Counted from the stretch's first letter, positions 25,800-37,764 are shown. The stretch: DNA of 64,000 bases from Hydractinia symbiolongicarpus (GCF_029227915.1 NC_079880.1:17750001-17814000); one strand, 5' to 3'. Notes: generated by a model not told the origin, from the sequence alone. Translations and numbers: made by a program.

Positions 25800-28700
25800 T
25801 GGATTTGCTGGGGTGAAGGGTCTAGGGGTGAAGGGTCTCCTTAAGAGACAAGAGAGAAGTTGAACGTCCTCCACCATACCTTAGTTTAAAGGGGCGATTG
25901 TGGAAGTCCCATGAAATGCCACATAGTGATGGTGTCACTTTAAAAAACACCCAGTCCGGTCTGTGAACGGTTGGCGCTAGGAAGGGCATCCAGCTGTAAA
26001 ACAATGCCAAAACTCTTTATTAATGGCCGTAAGAATAGTTAATCAGACAAACTGCGTAAACGGGGCTGGAACTCTAAGGAGTGAAGGTGTCGCGCACGGT
26101 AGGACAGATGTCAGATGTGAGCATCGTCAGACCGTTACCCAGCTATCACATCACAAGGTAGATAACACTAGGTTGAGGATGGCTAGTGTAAATGTTGGTA
26201 CTCTGAGAGGTAGAGCGGGTGAAGTAGTTGAAATGTTAGAACGTAGATCTGTTGATATGTGTTGTGTTCAGGAAGTTAGGTGGAGAGGAGCTTCAGTGAG
26301 ATTTGTGGAAGGTAGGAGGGCAAGGTATAAGCTTTTTTGGATTGGTAATAGTGATGGATATGGAGGAGTTGGCATATTCGTTGCAGAGAAGTGGGTAGAA
26401 AAAGTAATAGATGTTATGCGTGTTAATAGTCGTATTATAGTGATAAAGTTTTTGATAGGTAATAGGATTGTCACTTTTCTGTCAGTTTATGCTCCACAGT
26501 GTGGACTCAGTGAGGAAGATAAAGATAAGTTTTATGATAAGTTAATAGCAGTCACATCAAAGTTTGGAGACACTGAACTTGTCATGGTGGGCGGCGACTT
26601 TAATGGTCATGTTGGGAAGTCATCTGAAGGTTATAGAGGTGTGCATGGAGGCTATGGATTTGGGAGCAGAAATAAGGAAGGGGAGAGATTGCTTGAGTTT
26701 GGAATGGCAACGGACATGGTAGTTTGCAACACATCATTCAGTAAGAGACAGAGTAGGCTGATAACATATGAGTCAGGTGGTTGTAAGACACAGATAGATT
26801 ACTTTTTGGTTAGAAAGTCAGACAAGAAAGTGGTGAAGGACGTGAAAGTTATATCGGGGGAAGAGTGTGTTTCCCAGCATAGGTTGCTGGTTTGTGATAT
26901 TATCTTGAAGAGTGTCAGAGAAGCCAAGAGAAAGTACAGGCCCCGTCGAAAAGTCTGGAAGCTGAAGGAAGAGATTGTAGCAAGACAATTTAGTGCAAAA
27001 GTTCAGCAGTTAGCCTACAATAGTCAATGTGATAGTGACAATGTTGAAAGTACTTGGACTACTTTGAAGAATTGTCTACTAGAAGCTTCTGATGATACCT
27101 GTGGGTGGACGAAAGGACCAGCTAGACATAGACAGACCTGGTGGTGGAATAATGAGGTTGACCAGTGTATAAAGGAAAAGAGGAAACTTTGGAAAGAGTG
27201 GAATTCAGGTGGTAGTAAAAATATTTACTTAGAAGCTAAGCGTCGGGCTCGTACAGCAGTGCATAAGGCAAAATCAGAAGCAGAGAGAAACAGATTTGCA
27301 GATGTGTTAAGAAGGAAAGACCAGCGCAATGAGGTATTCAAGATAGCAAAGCAAATGAAGAAGACTAATCAAGATATTGTAGGTGAGAAGTGTATACGTA
27401 ATGATGAAGGTGTTTTGGCTAGCACAGAGGAGGAGAAAAGGGTAGCTTGGAAGAATCATTATCAGAGGTTGCTTAACACTGAGTTTGATTGGGACGAGGA
27501 TAATTTGTCTGATGATGATGTCGTAGAAGGGCCAGCCATGCAGATCAAGACAGAATGGGTAGTGGAGGCTATTAGGAAAATGAAGATTGGCAAGGCTGCA
27601 GGAGTATCAGGTATTGTTGCAGAGATGGTAAAAGCATCTGGATATATTGGAGTTGAGCTTATTACAAGTCTTGCTAACCAGATTATAAAGGATGGTGCTA
27701 TTCCGAGTGAGTGGCAGTTGAGTGTAATAGTGAATTGTTTCAAGGGCAAGGGTGATGCATTAGAAAGGGGTAACTGTAGAGGTTTGAAGTTGGTTGATCA
27801 AGTAATGAAAGTTATTGAAAGAGTGATTGATAAGTTACTTAGAGAAAGAATTGATATAGATAAGATGCAGTTTGGTTTTGTTCCAGGGCGTGGCACTACA
27901 GATGCAATATTTTTACTCAGACAGCTTCAGGAACAGTATTTAGGAAAGAGAAAGAATCTCTATTTTGCCTTTGTAGATTTAGAGAAAGCTTTTGATAGAG
28001 TGCCACGTAAAGTTATTTGGTGGGCTATGAGAAAATTAGGTGTGGATGAGTGGCTAGTTACGATGGTTCAGTCTATGTACAGCAATGCTAGAAGTCGTGT
28101 CAGGATTAACGATTCACTTAGTGATGAATTTAATGTAAATGTTGGTGTACATCAGGGTTCTGTACTTAGTCCTTTGTTGTTTATTCTAGTCTTAGAAGCG
28201 CTGTCGATGGAGTTCAGAACAGGTTGCCCATGGGAGTTATTGTATGCAGATGATTTGGTTCTCATAGCAGAGTCGATGGAAGAATTAGTTGAAAAGTTTG
28301 AGAAGTGGAAGAAAGGACTAGAAGAGAAAGGGCTGAAGGTAAACACAGCAAAGTCTAAAGTCATGATAAGTAGCATTGCAGCCAAGTGTGACCTTGTAGT
28401 TGGAAAGTGGCCTTGTGGAGTTTGCAGGAAAGGGGTTGGTAGTAACTCAATTTTTTGTCAGACTTGCAAGCATTGGGTACATAAGAAGTGCAGTAGTATT
28501 AGTGGAAGGTTAAGAGCTGGCATACAGTTTGTATGCAAGCGTTGCAAAGGTGAGATTATAGAGAATGAAGTATTTTCAGCTTTAATGATGTACAACAGTG
28601 GCTCGTTAGAGATAGTTAAGAACTTCTGTTACTTAGGTGATATGTTGGGCAGTGAAGGGGGTGTTGGAAGAAGTGTTACTTGCAGGATAGGTTCTGCTTG

Positions 28701-29243
28701 AAAATAGTTTAGAGAGTTACTTCCTTTATTGACTAGCAGAGTCCTGTCAATTGAGGTAAAAGGTAGGTTGTATGAGGCCTGTGTAAGAAGTGTTATGTTG
28801 TACGGTAGTGAGACATGGGCAGTGAAGCAGGAAGATCTTGACCGTTTAGAAAGGAATGATATGAGAATGTTTAGGAGGATGTGTAATGCCAGTCTGAGAG
28901 ACAGAAAGAGTTTAGATGACCTAAGAAGCAGGCTAAGTCTCCGTAGAATTAAAGATGTTATCCAGATAAGAAGATTGAATTGGCTGGGGCACTTGGAAAG
29001 AATGGAGGAGGATAATTGGGTAAGAAAGTGTAGAGACTTGATAGTTCCTGGGGCAAAGCCCAGAGGCAGACCGAGAAAGACTTGGCAGGAGGTTATAAGG
29101 ACAGACTTGATAGAGAGGAAGTTGAGTTTAGATCTAACACAGTCTAGATCAGATTGGAAGAGGGTCATTAATATACCCCGTCCAACCCATGCTAGCATGG
29201 AAAACGGACGTTAAGCCGGGAATGATGATGTGATGATGATGAT
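25800..29243 (+). mobile_element. RTE-like non-LTR retrotransposon, near full-length copy 1
   Basis: The element has a 5' leader (GGTTGGCGCTAGGAAGGGCA around 25969-25988), one long coding region at 26023-29214 and a short 3' end finishing in TGATGATGA-type repeats (about 29223-29243) instead of poly(A), as is usual for the RTE clade. A second, truncated copy ending in the same repeat lies at 21639-23161. The left limit is approximate. High identity between copies suggests recent activity. Confidence 0.93.
26023..29214 (+). pseudogene. RTE-like endonuclease/reverse transcriptase, two in-frame stops
   Basis: A single frame of 1063 codons encodes, in order: an apurinic-type endonuclease (from about residue 53, with SVNVGTLRG, CVQEVRW, VGGDFNGHVG, TQIDYFLV and SQHRLLV), a basic linker, and a reverse transcriptase (FKGKGDALERGN, FVDLEKAFDRVP, HQGSVLSPLLF, YADDLVLI). 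A PHD-like zinc finger follows (CGVC, FCQTC, HWVHKKC, VCKRC), then a C-terminal domain with MLYGSETWAVK and RRLNWLGHLERM. The product would nick target DNA and copy its RNA into the nick. TGA at 28699-28701 and TAG at 28705-28707 interrupt the frame two codons apart, where the sister copy has Trp and Lys codons. Both are single-base changes, so this copy is inactive unless read through. The ATG at 26023 is the first in frame. Confidence 0.95.
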
Positions 29244-30297
29244 CTTCGGGACGCCAACACAACATATTTTTGATGGTGGCTCAAAAGGTTTAGGACATCA
29301 CAATTGGATGGACAAGGTATATACAAAGACAGGACTGGGGCAAATACAACACAAGTAGGAGTTCAAGTAGATAAATCTAGACATAAAGATAACTCCAAGA
29401 TCGGTATAGCTATAGTTCAAAAATCAAAGGAAAAGGCAAGATATAGGAAATAAGGAGGCAGATAACAATTAAAATATAATTAAATTTTAGTAGATGTCTA
29501 AGAAATTCAACATTCTGTCAAAAAGTATATACTCCATATAGTTAATTTATTCCTTGTAACTTTTTTAAAAAAAAATCCTTTGTGCTTTGCTTCAGCATTG
29601 ATGGAGGGGATCGAACCCTGACCACTACTACGCCTGCTGCCATATTTAAATTTTGTATAATTGTAGACTAGATGCCTCTTGCTGCTTCATTGTTTCTTAT
29701 TAAACTAAACCCTTTTACAAAGTTGATCAATTTGTACGAAATGGATAATGTATGAAGATAGACCGTCTGCTTGTGGTGATTCCTATAGTATAGTTTCAAC
29801 ATATATAAATTTTTATAGCTAGTTATAAATGTTTGACTGGATGTGGTGGTGTTTTATACTATTTACAGTGAGTGTTCAGTATAGTCCGAATGTAAGCTTC
29901 CGCGTACGCGCAACCTGCATAAATAATTACTTTCATAATAGACTATTATCTTTTAAAGAAAATAATAACACTGAGAGAAATTGAAAAGATCATTGAAATT
30001 TATTGTTCAGATAAAAATAAACTGCGTCTGACGATGTTGAAAACACTTATGAAGTCTATAAAATTTTTAAACAAAATTAATTAAAAATGTAAAAATAAAA
30101 TTTACCGTCTTAATTTTTATCTTGAAGGAAAAAAATATCTTGTATATACTTACAGAACACGATTTAACTATATATATATACATTGTTTATTAAATACATT
30201 GCTTTAAAACAATCTTTTTTTGGAAAACTGTGACTTGCATAAGTAATCGTCACACCAATCTGAAAAGACTAAGAAAAATCATGATACGCGTTATTGT
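29244..30297. other. Non-coding DNA with tRNA-like and MITE fragments
   Basis: On the minus strand 29601-29650 contains GGCGTAGTAGTGG followed closely by GGTTCGATCCC, matching A-box and B-box of RNA polymerase III promoters but far too close together for an intact tRNA, so it is probably a decayed tRNA or SINE. From 29882 to about 29965, CAGTATAGTCCGAATGTAAG and the following 60 bases match the left end of the MITE at 31433. No gene was seen. Confidence 0.4.
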
Positions 30298-30386
30298 CAC
30301 GGGTTCGCCCGTCGCAGCTAAGCTACCATTTTGCGTGACAGACAGACAGACAGACAGACAGACGTATATGGGCATTATAATATAGA
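30298..30386 (-). mobile_element. Mini-Helitron, TCTG family, 3'-deleted copy
   Basis: On the minus strand it starts with TCTATATTATAATGCCC next to a host A, has six TCTG units, GTCACGCAAAATGGTAGC, then jumps to GGGCGAACCCGTG and ends without the hairpin's second arm or CTAG. It is an internally and terminally deleted relative of the copies at 8067 and 46021. Confidence 0.75.
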
Positions 30387-31432
30387 TCATATCATCCACT
30401 ATATGATGGTTAAATACGTTTGTAATACTGCTGGTTATCATATGGTAATGGTTAAATTTTTCGCACTGATTGGTTAAGAACTTGGTTAAGAAAAGTTATT
30501 GTTGCTTGGTTAAGAAAAGTTATTGTTTTCTTGAAAAACGAGAACTTGTTTGTAAAGTTGTCATTAATAGAATTGCACTCTCCAACGTAAAGATTTTGAG
30601 CTTAACTGTGACTTTAGATTAGTGAAGTTATATGTACAGTACTGTGAAAAGGTTTATTAACATCATGTTCATATAACAAGCATGGTGCATATGAACCACG
30701 ATAAAATCATGGTCTTCATGTATAACAAACACTCAAACATTCTATCGTCACCACCACGCTAGTATTATTATCTCCATGAAGGATCGTGTGTCCAATGATC
30801 ATTTCTATAACCAGTATAGTATTTTTCTTTTAAAAAAGAAAGTCTTTCATTAAAGGTAATTTTTAACGAAGTATATTTTTAGCTTTTGCTTGGTGTATAC
30901 TTTTTCGTCATGCTGTGATTGTATTTTTTACGAAATGCCATTTTGTTTAAATGAGTTGAATTTGTCGAATTCGTTTTCTTGAACAGAATTCTTTTGTCGA
31001 TAAAAAAATTGGCAAAACTACTAGATGTGTCTGATGGGCTAATAGATATCAAACTTCTAAAAAATTAAATTAAATTTTAAACGAATTTAAACCATTAAAC
31101 ACGATCGTATGAAGTTTAAACAACGTTATGTTCTGTTCTAAAAACTTCAAAATGTATTCAAAACAAATCGGATAACTATACTTTGTTTAAATCTTTTGTT
31201 TTATGCCTTCATATTGAAATAATTATGTGTAATTACGCCAGTACTTTTGAAGTTTGTTTTATCTTTAGATGGTAGTAGTTTTTTTTTATAATAAAAAACT
31301 TTTTTCAGTTCGTATATATCAGTATATATATATATATCAAGTTTGCATGAACATTGTTTTAAATTTTTCTATGAACAAATTTTTATTTGAAGCAAAGCAA
31401 TTTGTATAGCTTTTGTTTAACGAAAGGAAATA
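30387..31432. other. Intergenic DNA, nothing recognised
   Basis: Only a short local triplication of TTGGTTAAGAA (about 30470-30515) stands out. No gene was found. Confidence 0.4.
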
Positions 31433-32216
31433 CAGTACAGTCTGAATGTAATCTACAGCGGACGCGAAACTTGCATGAATAGTTTACACAGAACAATAGC
31501 TTTTGTTTTTATAAGAAAATAATTGGCTCGCTGATAAACAATGACCCCACGCGATCAATTGTTTAATCACAATAGGTTGCAAGATCAATTTTAGCAATCC
31601 ATTTTGCGCAAACTCTTTTGAAAATTTGAATTGTAGTAATTAAGTTTTTTTTAGATCGCATTTTAAAAGTTTAAAAACGAAAAGCCGCGATAGTTATGTT
31701 TTTTAGATCGCATTTTAAGTTTATAAACGAAAAGCAGCGATAGAAATGTTTTTTAGATTGCATTTTAAAAGTTTATAAACGAAAAGCGGCGATAGAAATG
31801 TTTTTTAGATTGCATTTTAAAAGTTTAAAAACAAAAAGCGGCATTTAATAGTTGTGAACAATGCTTCTCGTATGTTTCTTGAATTAAACGCGCTGGAATT
31901 CTTTTAAGTAATAAAATCAACAATACATTCTCGCGCAATGTATTATAAAACTTCGCGAAAGATTTTTATTATTTAATTACTTCACGCTAATACTTAAGGG
32001 AATAGCTTATCAATACATTTACACAATGCATCTCGCTATTAGAAGAAATATAATTGCTCCAATATTTCTTTACAAGCACATTGTTTTTTAACACGCAAAT
32101 ATAAACTCGCAAAACTCTTAAGAGATTTAATTATAACAAAAGACAAACGACTGCCGTCCGCCACGCAAAGGTGTTATATTAGCGTGTACGCGGTAGATTA
32201 CATTCAGACTGTACTG
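31433..32216. mobile_element. MITE with CAGTACAGTCTGAATG ends and TA duplication
   Basis: CAGTACAGTCTGAATGTAAT at 31433 and its inverted copy ending at 32216 match over about 24 bp and continue as related GCG-rich sequence. TA flanks both sides (31431-31432 and 32217-32218), as in Tc1/mariner-derived MITEs. The interior has four tandem copies (about 31646-31850) of a unit with TTTTTTAGATCGCATTTTAA and AAAAACGAAAAGC. There is no ORF. A diverged partial relative is at about 29882-29965. Confidence 0.8.
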
Positions 32217-32218
32217 TA

Positions 32219-33522
32219 GCTCATAATGTTTGTATAATGATGCGGAAAAAAATGTACAAATTTTTGAGATGGTTCAGCATGTTTAGAATATGACATTCAT
32301 ATATGTTCCAGGTAAAAAAATAATATAGTTAAATAATAGTTTTTTCAAATCTGGTCTGTATTTTATCCCCAGAACCAATATATCTCCTTAGGTAACTGAC
32401 TGTCAACTTTTTTTTAAATTTACAAAATATATACATAATTAAACTTTTCAAAAAAATACATTCCCCCCACAGCAAAGTATAAGAAGTATTTTGATTACAA
32501 GCCTCAATAAAAGTTAGAAAAGGGCCACAAAAACATTGTGATTGTTTTCCCACCTTGTATTTGGGACTTTTTTCTCACTTGTAAAGTATGATCAACTCAG
32601 TGAATTTGATTAAGGCAGGACTGCAGCAAGTAATACACCCATGCAACATACTCCAGTCACATTCGTGAATTTTTAAAATGACTCCTTTGTGATCTTATAT
32701 TACTTGTTTATAGTAGGCTCAAGAGAGATGCCTGGCATCTAGGATTATTTCTTTTTTGTGACAGGTTAAAGCAGTAACAATGTCATTATTGCATCTTCTA
32801 CAACTTTCATTACACATTGAGAAGCATCATCAACCTGACTGATATGCTCATCAAGATGCCTTTTAAATGTCTCTACTGATACACCAGTTTTGGGGCAGTA
32901 GGTTTATGCCCTTTTCTCTCAGATCAGATTGCCTCAAATCCATCAAGTGGTACTAACTGATTTAAATTTTTTTCACTAATAAATTTAAAATTGTTATGCT
33001 TGTCTAAATCAAATATTGGAGAACATTTTATTTTGTGTACACCATTAGATTGCCATGTCATCATCACACTTGTCATCATGCTTGCAATTTACGAAGGCCT
33101 GAAAGTTAATCAACGGAGGACATAACAGATAGAATGTGCCTCCAGTAGTAACCAAAGTACTGTGAATTACCACCTAAAATAATATTGAAAGCAAACCTTT
33201 TTAGTTTTGAAACATTGGCTGCAATTAAATCTGACAGGGTGGGCAGGGTCTTTAACCATTACAGTTCTTTGTCAAACTAAATCTTAATAAATATGTGTCA
33301 GATAATCCACACTAAAAATATAATTCCAATTCCATTCAGAAAATGCACTCATTAGTTTAAATGAATGTCTATCCTTTGGGGGAGTGACACTGCTAATCTG
33401 GAAAATTTCATTCAAATTACTGCACACCAAAATGTGCTCATCACAATCTGTTTTTAATAGTGTTATACAAAAATTCCACCAAAAAGAAATTACCAAAGCA
33501 AAACAAGAGTAATGTCTTTTTT
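32219..33522. other. Intergenic DNA with a diverged repeat
   Basis: A segment at about 33233-33310 (GGTGGGCAGGGTCTTTAACC) resembles 40133-40205 (GGTGGGTAGAGTCTTTAACC) in the same orientation, so both belong to an unidentified dispersed repeat. No coding exon was recognised. Confidence 0.4.
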
Positions 33523-34227
33523 TACAGTGCCGATCGCGAGTAAAGCTACACATCTTTGAGAGTACGAGTGCAAATAAATGCGAGTAAAATAGTTCAGAGT
33601 GAGAGTACAATGCGAGTGCGAGTAAAATAAACGAGAGTAATCTTTTTAATAACGCGAGTACGCAATAATTAAACTACCCGCGAGTAAATCTTTAAAAAAA
33701 TATATCATGTTACTCGCGAGTTATATTAAAGAAAAACATAAGACATTAATTTTAATTCACCATTTAATTTTTTTTTAATTTAGTTTATAATTAAAAAATA
33801 AATTTTTAAGTTCAACTTTTGTGTCTCTTCTTTAAATGCTTTCGCTACTTTCGTTATGTGAAATCACTTCCAGCATGTTCTTTCGCAAACACAGAGTCAG
33901 AATGATATCTAATTATAGTTATGGTGATCAATTGCCACATGCAGACTTTGCTTTCTGAATATTTTTCAACAAACATTGCTTTATAACTCAGACAACAATC
34001 TGTATAATTTTAAAATATCGCCGTAGAAACAGGACGTCACTAAGCTTGTTATCTTTTTGTTTTTGTTGGGATGTTTAAAGATCGAAGCAACAAAATAACG
34101 TGAGGGATTTTTTTTATAAAAAAAAACAGTTTAATGTTTAATGATATATTTTTTTAAAAAAATCTAAAAATAAAAAATATTTACATCTAAAAAAATATTT
34201 ACAAAAAAGTTATTAACTGAAAGAGTT

Positions 34228-35854
34228 TTATGACTGCAACATGCATGATTTATAATTTTTCTTTGTTCTGTTGCTACGTCGTATAAATTCATCAATTGCA
34301 CGTTGACAGTCCCTCCATGCACCCGGTGCAGCCATGTTGGTTGGATAAAACTTCCAACAAAAAGCTTTAACAATATCTTGTTTGTAGCCATCAATCGCAG
34401 GTTTTTTAACTCCTCGACAATTTCTTCCTACAAGCTCCTTGTGGTCAAATAATTTAGCCAGCAACAGATAGCTAAAGTTTTTGAAAGATGTCGCCCCTTG
34501 TCTCACTTCATTGGCTATCGGCCAGAATTCGGTCGGAATTTCTATAGTAGGAGCTGTGTCCACCTTGTATTTTTTTCTATTTAATCTTTCATTTATTTGA
34601 AAATCGTCATCATCAATATTCGTCCTCTGCATCGCCTTTAGTGGAGACAACCCCTGGACTGAAGGTAATGCTTCGTCACTGTCGTCGATAAAGTTTGCGG
34701 ATAAGGCAATTGCATTCCCTTCCAACGCAGCTAGTCGCTTTTCTAGTCTTTCAATGATTTGTCGCATAGCAGCACAATCGCACGTGCACTGCTTTGTTTG
34801 CTCGGGATAATTCGGAAAAAGTGTTGTTCTAACGGCAGGTGTTGATTGCAGAGGTCTGGCTGGTGAAGGCGGAGAAAAAGGTAGGTCGGGAAGAATAGAA
34901 GTGGATAGTGTCGAAGTAGGTGGCGAAAATGATGGCAGTGGTTTTCCAGGTGAAACCAATAACTTTAGAAAGGAGAATGTGTTTTCAACTTCATCGTTTT
35001 GCGTCTTCGGCGTTTCTTCGGCGGTGTTTTCCACTTTATCCTTTGGCGGTTCTTCGGCGGTGTTTTCTACTTTACCATTTTGTGCCTTCCGCGGTTCTCG
35101 TAAAACATCACTAAAATCAACTTGGTAATTTAGTTGTGGGACTTTGTAATTTATTTCTACTAATGAAGGTTGTCTTTTATCAACAGCTGCACTCTAAAAA
35201 GAAGTTTATAATACATAAATTAGATAAAGAATAAAATTTCTGTGCTGATTCTTACGACAAATTTTTTATAAACTAACATCCTTTTTGACGAACTTCTTCT
35301 GAGGTTTTACTAATGTTTCGCCTGTTGTCCGTTTTTTATTGTTTTTAATGTTTTTTATTTTTTCTTCTTTTTTTTTTTCTCCGACCTCTTCGATGATAAA
35401 TGTTTTCTCGTTGTTCAACCAATCTCTTTCAAACTGTGTGCAATTTGACCATTCATCTAAAAAGAAAGAAAAAAATCATTATTACTAACAGTAAAAATTT
35501 AACTTAGCCTCTGTTTTTCTTTAGGTCGTTTACAAAACTATACTTACTGTTTAGAAATAAAATTGTAGCTTTGTGATTTTGTACATTCTTTCCGCTACCC
35601 CATCGCACAAATACATTGTCGTCAACGCTCAGTAACTTTTCTTCCCTATTTACAATATCTTTAGTTTTGACAGAACCAATACATTTATCTTCATCGAAGA
35701 AGACGCATGCATATTTGTATGTTTTAACTCTTGTTTGACTGAAAAATGATGATGCCATAGTGAACTCAGATAAATGAAGACACTTAAAATGAATTCCTAA
35801 AGAAGCAAACTCTTTTATAGCTAGTTTTCGGCTTTTTTCATTTCTTACTCTCAT
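34228..35854 (-). CDS. BEN-domain protein carried by the Tc1-type element
   Basis: Three minus-strand exons with matching phases: 35854-35548 (or starting at the ATG at 35758), 35456-35278 and 35193-34228. From 35758 the product is 451 residues. The N-terminal part (KYACVFFDEDKCIGSVK...NVFVRWGSG) looks like the small beta-rich module often found before BEN domains in invertebrate proteins. Then come a lysine-rich stretch, proline/serine-rich disorder, a CTCDCAAMRQIIERLEKRLAAL coiled-coil-like segment, and at about residues 350-435 a BEN-like domain (FWPIANEV, FSYLLLAKLFDHKELVGRNC, KKPAIDGYKQDIVKAF). BEN domains bind DNA or chromatin proteins and usually repress transcription. The reading frames are open, so it may still be expressed. 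Domain assignment rests on pattern recognition by eye. Confidence 0.7.
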
Positions 35855-36196
35855 TGTACTCGGGAGTGCAAAAACAGAGTCATTAAATAAGGAATTTGAT
35901 TTTCGGCTTTTTTATTTCTCACTCTAACTATACTCGGGAGTACAAAAACAAAGGTTATTAAATGATGAATGAAATGTTCGGCTTTTTTTTATTTCCTACT
36001 CTCATTGTACTCGGGAGTGCAAAAACAAGTCATTATAATAGAAATTTAATTACCTGCTTTGTTTTATACTCTTACTATACTCGGGAGTACAAAAACAAAG
36101 GTTATTAAATGATGAATGAAATGTTCGGCTTTTTTTTATTTCCTACTCTCATTGTACTCGGGAGTGCAAAAACAGAGTCATTAAATAAGAAATTTT
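35826..36196. repeat. Tandem repeat of about 70-80 bp, five copies, inside the Tc1-type element
   Basis: Each unit has TTCGGCTTTTTT, CTACTCTCATTGTACTCGGG and GTGCAAAAACA plus an AT-rich spacer. It lies exactly between the two divergent coding regions, where a shared promoter would be expected, and the first copy overlaps the most upstream possible start (35854) of the BEN gene. Confidence 0.8.
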
Positions 36197-36215
36197 TGGA
36201 CAACTTTTGCTTCAG

Positions 36216-36944
36216 CAATTTAATGTTAGCTTTTCTACAAGTAAAATCAAAAGATTAAGACGTGGTCTCGGTTGGTACTCCACTGGGACAAAGTACTGTC
36301 AACTTGTAAGGGAAGTAAATCGTCAAAAAAGGCTTATCTTCGCTAAAAAAGTACAAGCAATGGAAGATGATTTCGGCAATGTTTTATGGACAGACGAGAG
36401 TTGCATTCAAATGGACTGGAACGGAAAGGTATCTTTTCATCGCTGGTGGGAGCCAGCAAAATTAAAAGGAAAACCAAAACATCCTTTTAAACTTAACGTT
36501 TGGGGATGCATATCAAAACGTGGCGCATCTCCAATTTTAATTTTTCACGGCATAATGGACAAAGAGTTCTACTCTGAAGAAATTTTAAAAAATACGTTGA
36601 AACCGTTTATTTCCGATGTATTTCCAGATGGGCATAGGTTTATGCAAGATAACGACCCCAAACACACCAGTTTGAAAGCGTCGCAAGTGATGCAGGAAAA
36701 TCAAATAAACTGGTGGAAAACCCCGCCTGAATCACCAGACATGAACCCTATAGAAAACTTTTGGCATGAAATGAAGGAAAAAATTCGAAATGATTATAAA
36801 CCGCACACGAAAGAAGAATTGGTAAATGCAATTTCGGAAATATGGTCGGCTGTGACGCCAGAAAAATGCCGAAAGTATATTTCACACTTACGCAAGGTAA
36901 TTCCGAAAGTCATTGAAAGAAACGGAAAGGCATCTGGTTTTTAA
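36216..36944 (+). CDS. Tc1-like DD34E transposase (catalytic exon)
   Basis: An open frame of 242 codons following an acceptor-like TTTTGCTTCAG. It starts with VSFSTSKIKRLRRGLGW (end of the second helix-turn-helix region) and continues into a complete DDE domain. First D is in VLWTDESC, second D in FMQDNDPKHTS, and E in DMNPIENFW, with 34 residues between the second D and the E. The enzyme cuts the element's inverted repeats and inserts them at TA. The N-terminal paired-type DNA-binding half is not seen upstream in any frame I could recognise. Either an upstream exon escaped me or the gene is incomplete. No stop interrupts the catalytic domain. Confidence 0.9.
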   Translation, partial: QFNVSFSTSKIKRLRRGLGWYSTGTKYCQLVREVNRQKRLIFAKKVQAMEDDFGNVLWTDESCIQMDWNGKVSFHRWWEPAKLKGKPKHPFKLNVWGCISKRGASPILIFHGIMDKEFYSEEILKNTLKPFISDVFPDGHRFMQDNDPKHTSLKASQVMQENQINWWKTPPESPDMNPIENFWHEMKEKIRNDYKPHTKEELVNAISEIWSAVTPEKCRKYISHLRKVIPKVIERNGKASGF

Positions 36945-37237
36945 AAAACTACTTTATGTAATAAAACTGAACATTCAAACTGAACGGTAAAAGTTATTTG
37001 TATATATACTTTCATTTTAACAACTAATACATTTTTTACTATACTTTTGTTGTTGTTTGTTTTTTCTCTTTTTATCCTCAATGTTTTTGATGATATTGAA
37101 ACGTAGTTCTGGGCACAGACTTTTTATTAATAGGCAAAAAAAAAATTAAAAAAAAACATGTAATCTCTTACTCTCAGTTTTTTTATGCCACAATAAATTT
37201 GTTTTACTTTCTAAACAACACAGTCTTTTTCACTATT

Positions 37238-37490
37238 TAAAATTAAAGTTTAATTTTTTTAACTTAATTTTTTTAAAGTTTACAATATAATATCTCTCGC
37301 AAGAAAAGTTTAATTTTTTTAACTTAATTTTTTTTAAAGTTTACAATTTAATATCTCTCGCAAAAAAAGTTTAATTTTTTTAACCTAATTTTTTTAAAGT
37401 TTACAATTTATTATCTCTCGCAAAAAAAGTTTAATTTTTTTAACTTGATTTTTTTAACGTTTACAATTTAATATCTCTCGCAAAAAAATT
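37238..37490. repeat. Tandem repeat of about 62 bp, four copies, in the Tc1-type element
   Basis: Four near-identical units contain AAGTTTAATTTTTTTAACTT, AAAGTTTACAATTTAATATC and TCTCGCAAAAAA. They are non-coding and lie between the transposase stop and the right inverted repeat. Confidence 0.85.
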
Positions 37491-37764
37491 AAATGTGTTC
37501 ACGCGCGTATTACTTTGACTTTAAAAACTGTACTTATGTGAGTACACTTGCGAGTAAAAATATAATTAATCATTGAGAGTATGATTAACAAAAATGCGAG
37601 TAATATCATTTTAGTTGTACTCGCGTTGTACTCGGGAGTGAATTACTCGCACTCTCACTGTTTTATTTTTGTACTCTTACTCTCGAAAATGTGTAGCTTT
37701 ACTCGCGATCGGCACTGTAATTTTATTTTATTATTATTATAAAGGTATTGTAAATTATATTATT

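Larger units (their letters stand above)
33525..37717 (+). mobile_element. Tc1/mariner-type transposon carrying a BEN-domain gene
   Basis: 4193 bp. The ends are inverted: CAGTGCCGATCGCGAGTAAA on the left and its complement on the right, similar for about 40 bp, with TA on both sides (33523-33524 and 37718-37719). CAGTG ends plus TA duplication are typical of the Tc1/mariner superfamily. Subterminal zones are full of GCGAGTA/TACTCGC words in both orientations. Inside are a DD34E transposase exon (+, 36216-36944), a three-exon BEN-domain gene (-, 35854-34228) and two tandem-repeat blocks. At 4.2 kb it is well above the 1.2-2.5 kb usual for such elements. Confidence 0.93.

Noticed and set aside
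27462-29198. Long minus-strand frames opposite the RTE-like element
   Set aside because: Antisense shadows of a long coding region. The same shadows appear opposite the other copy.
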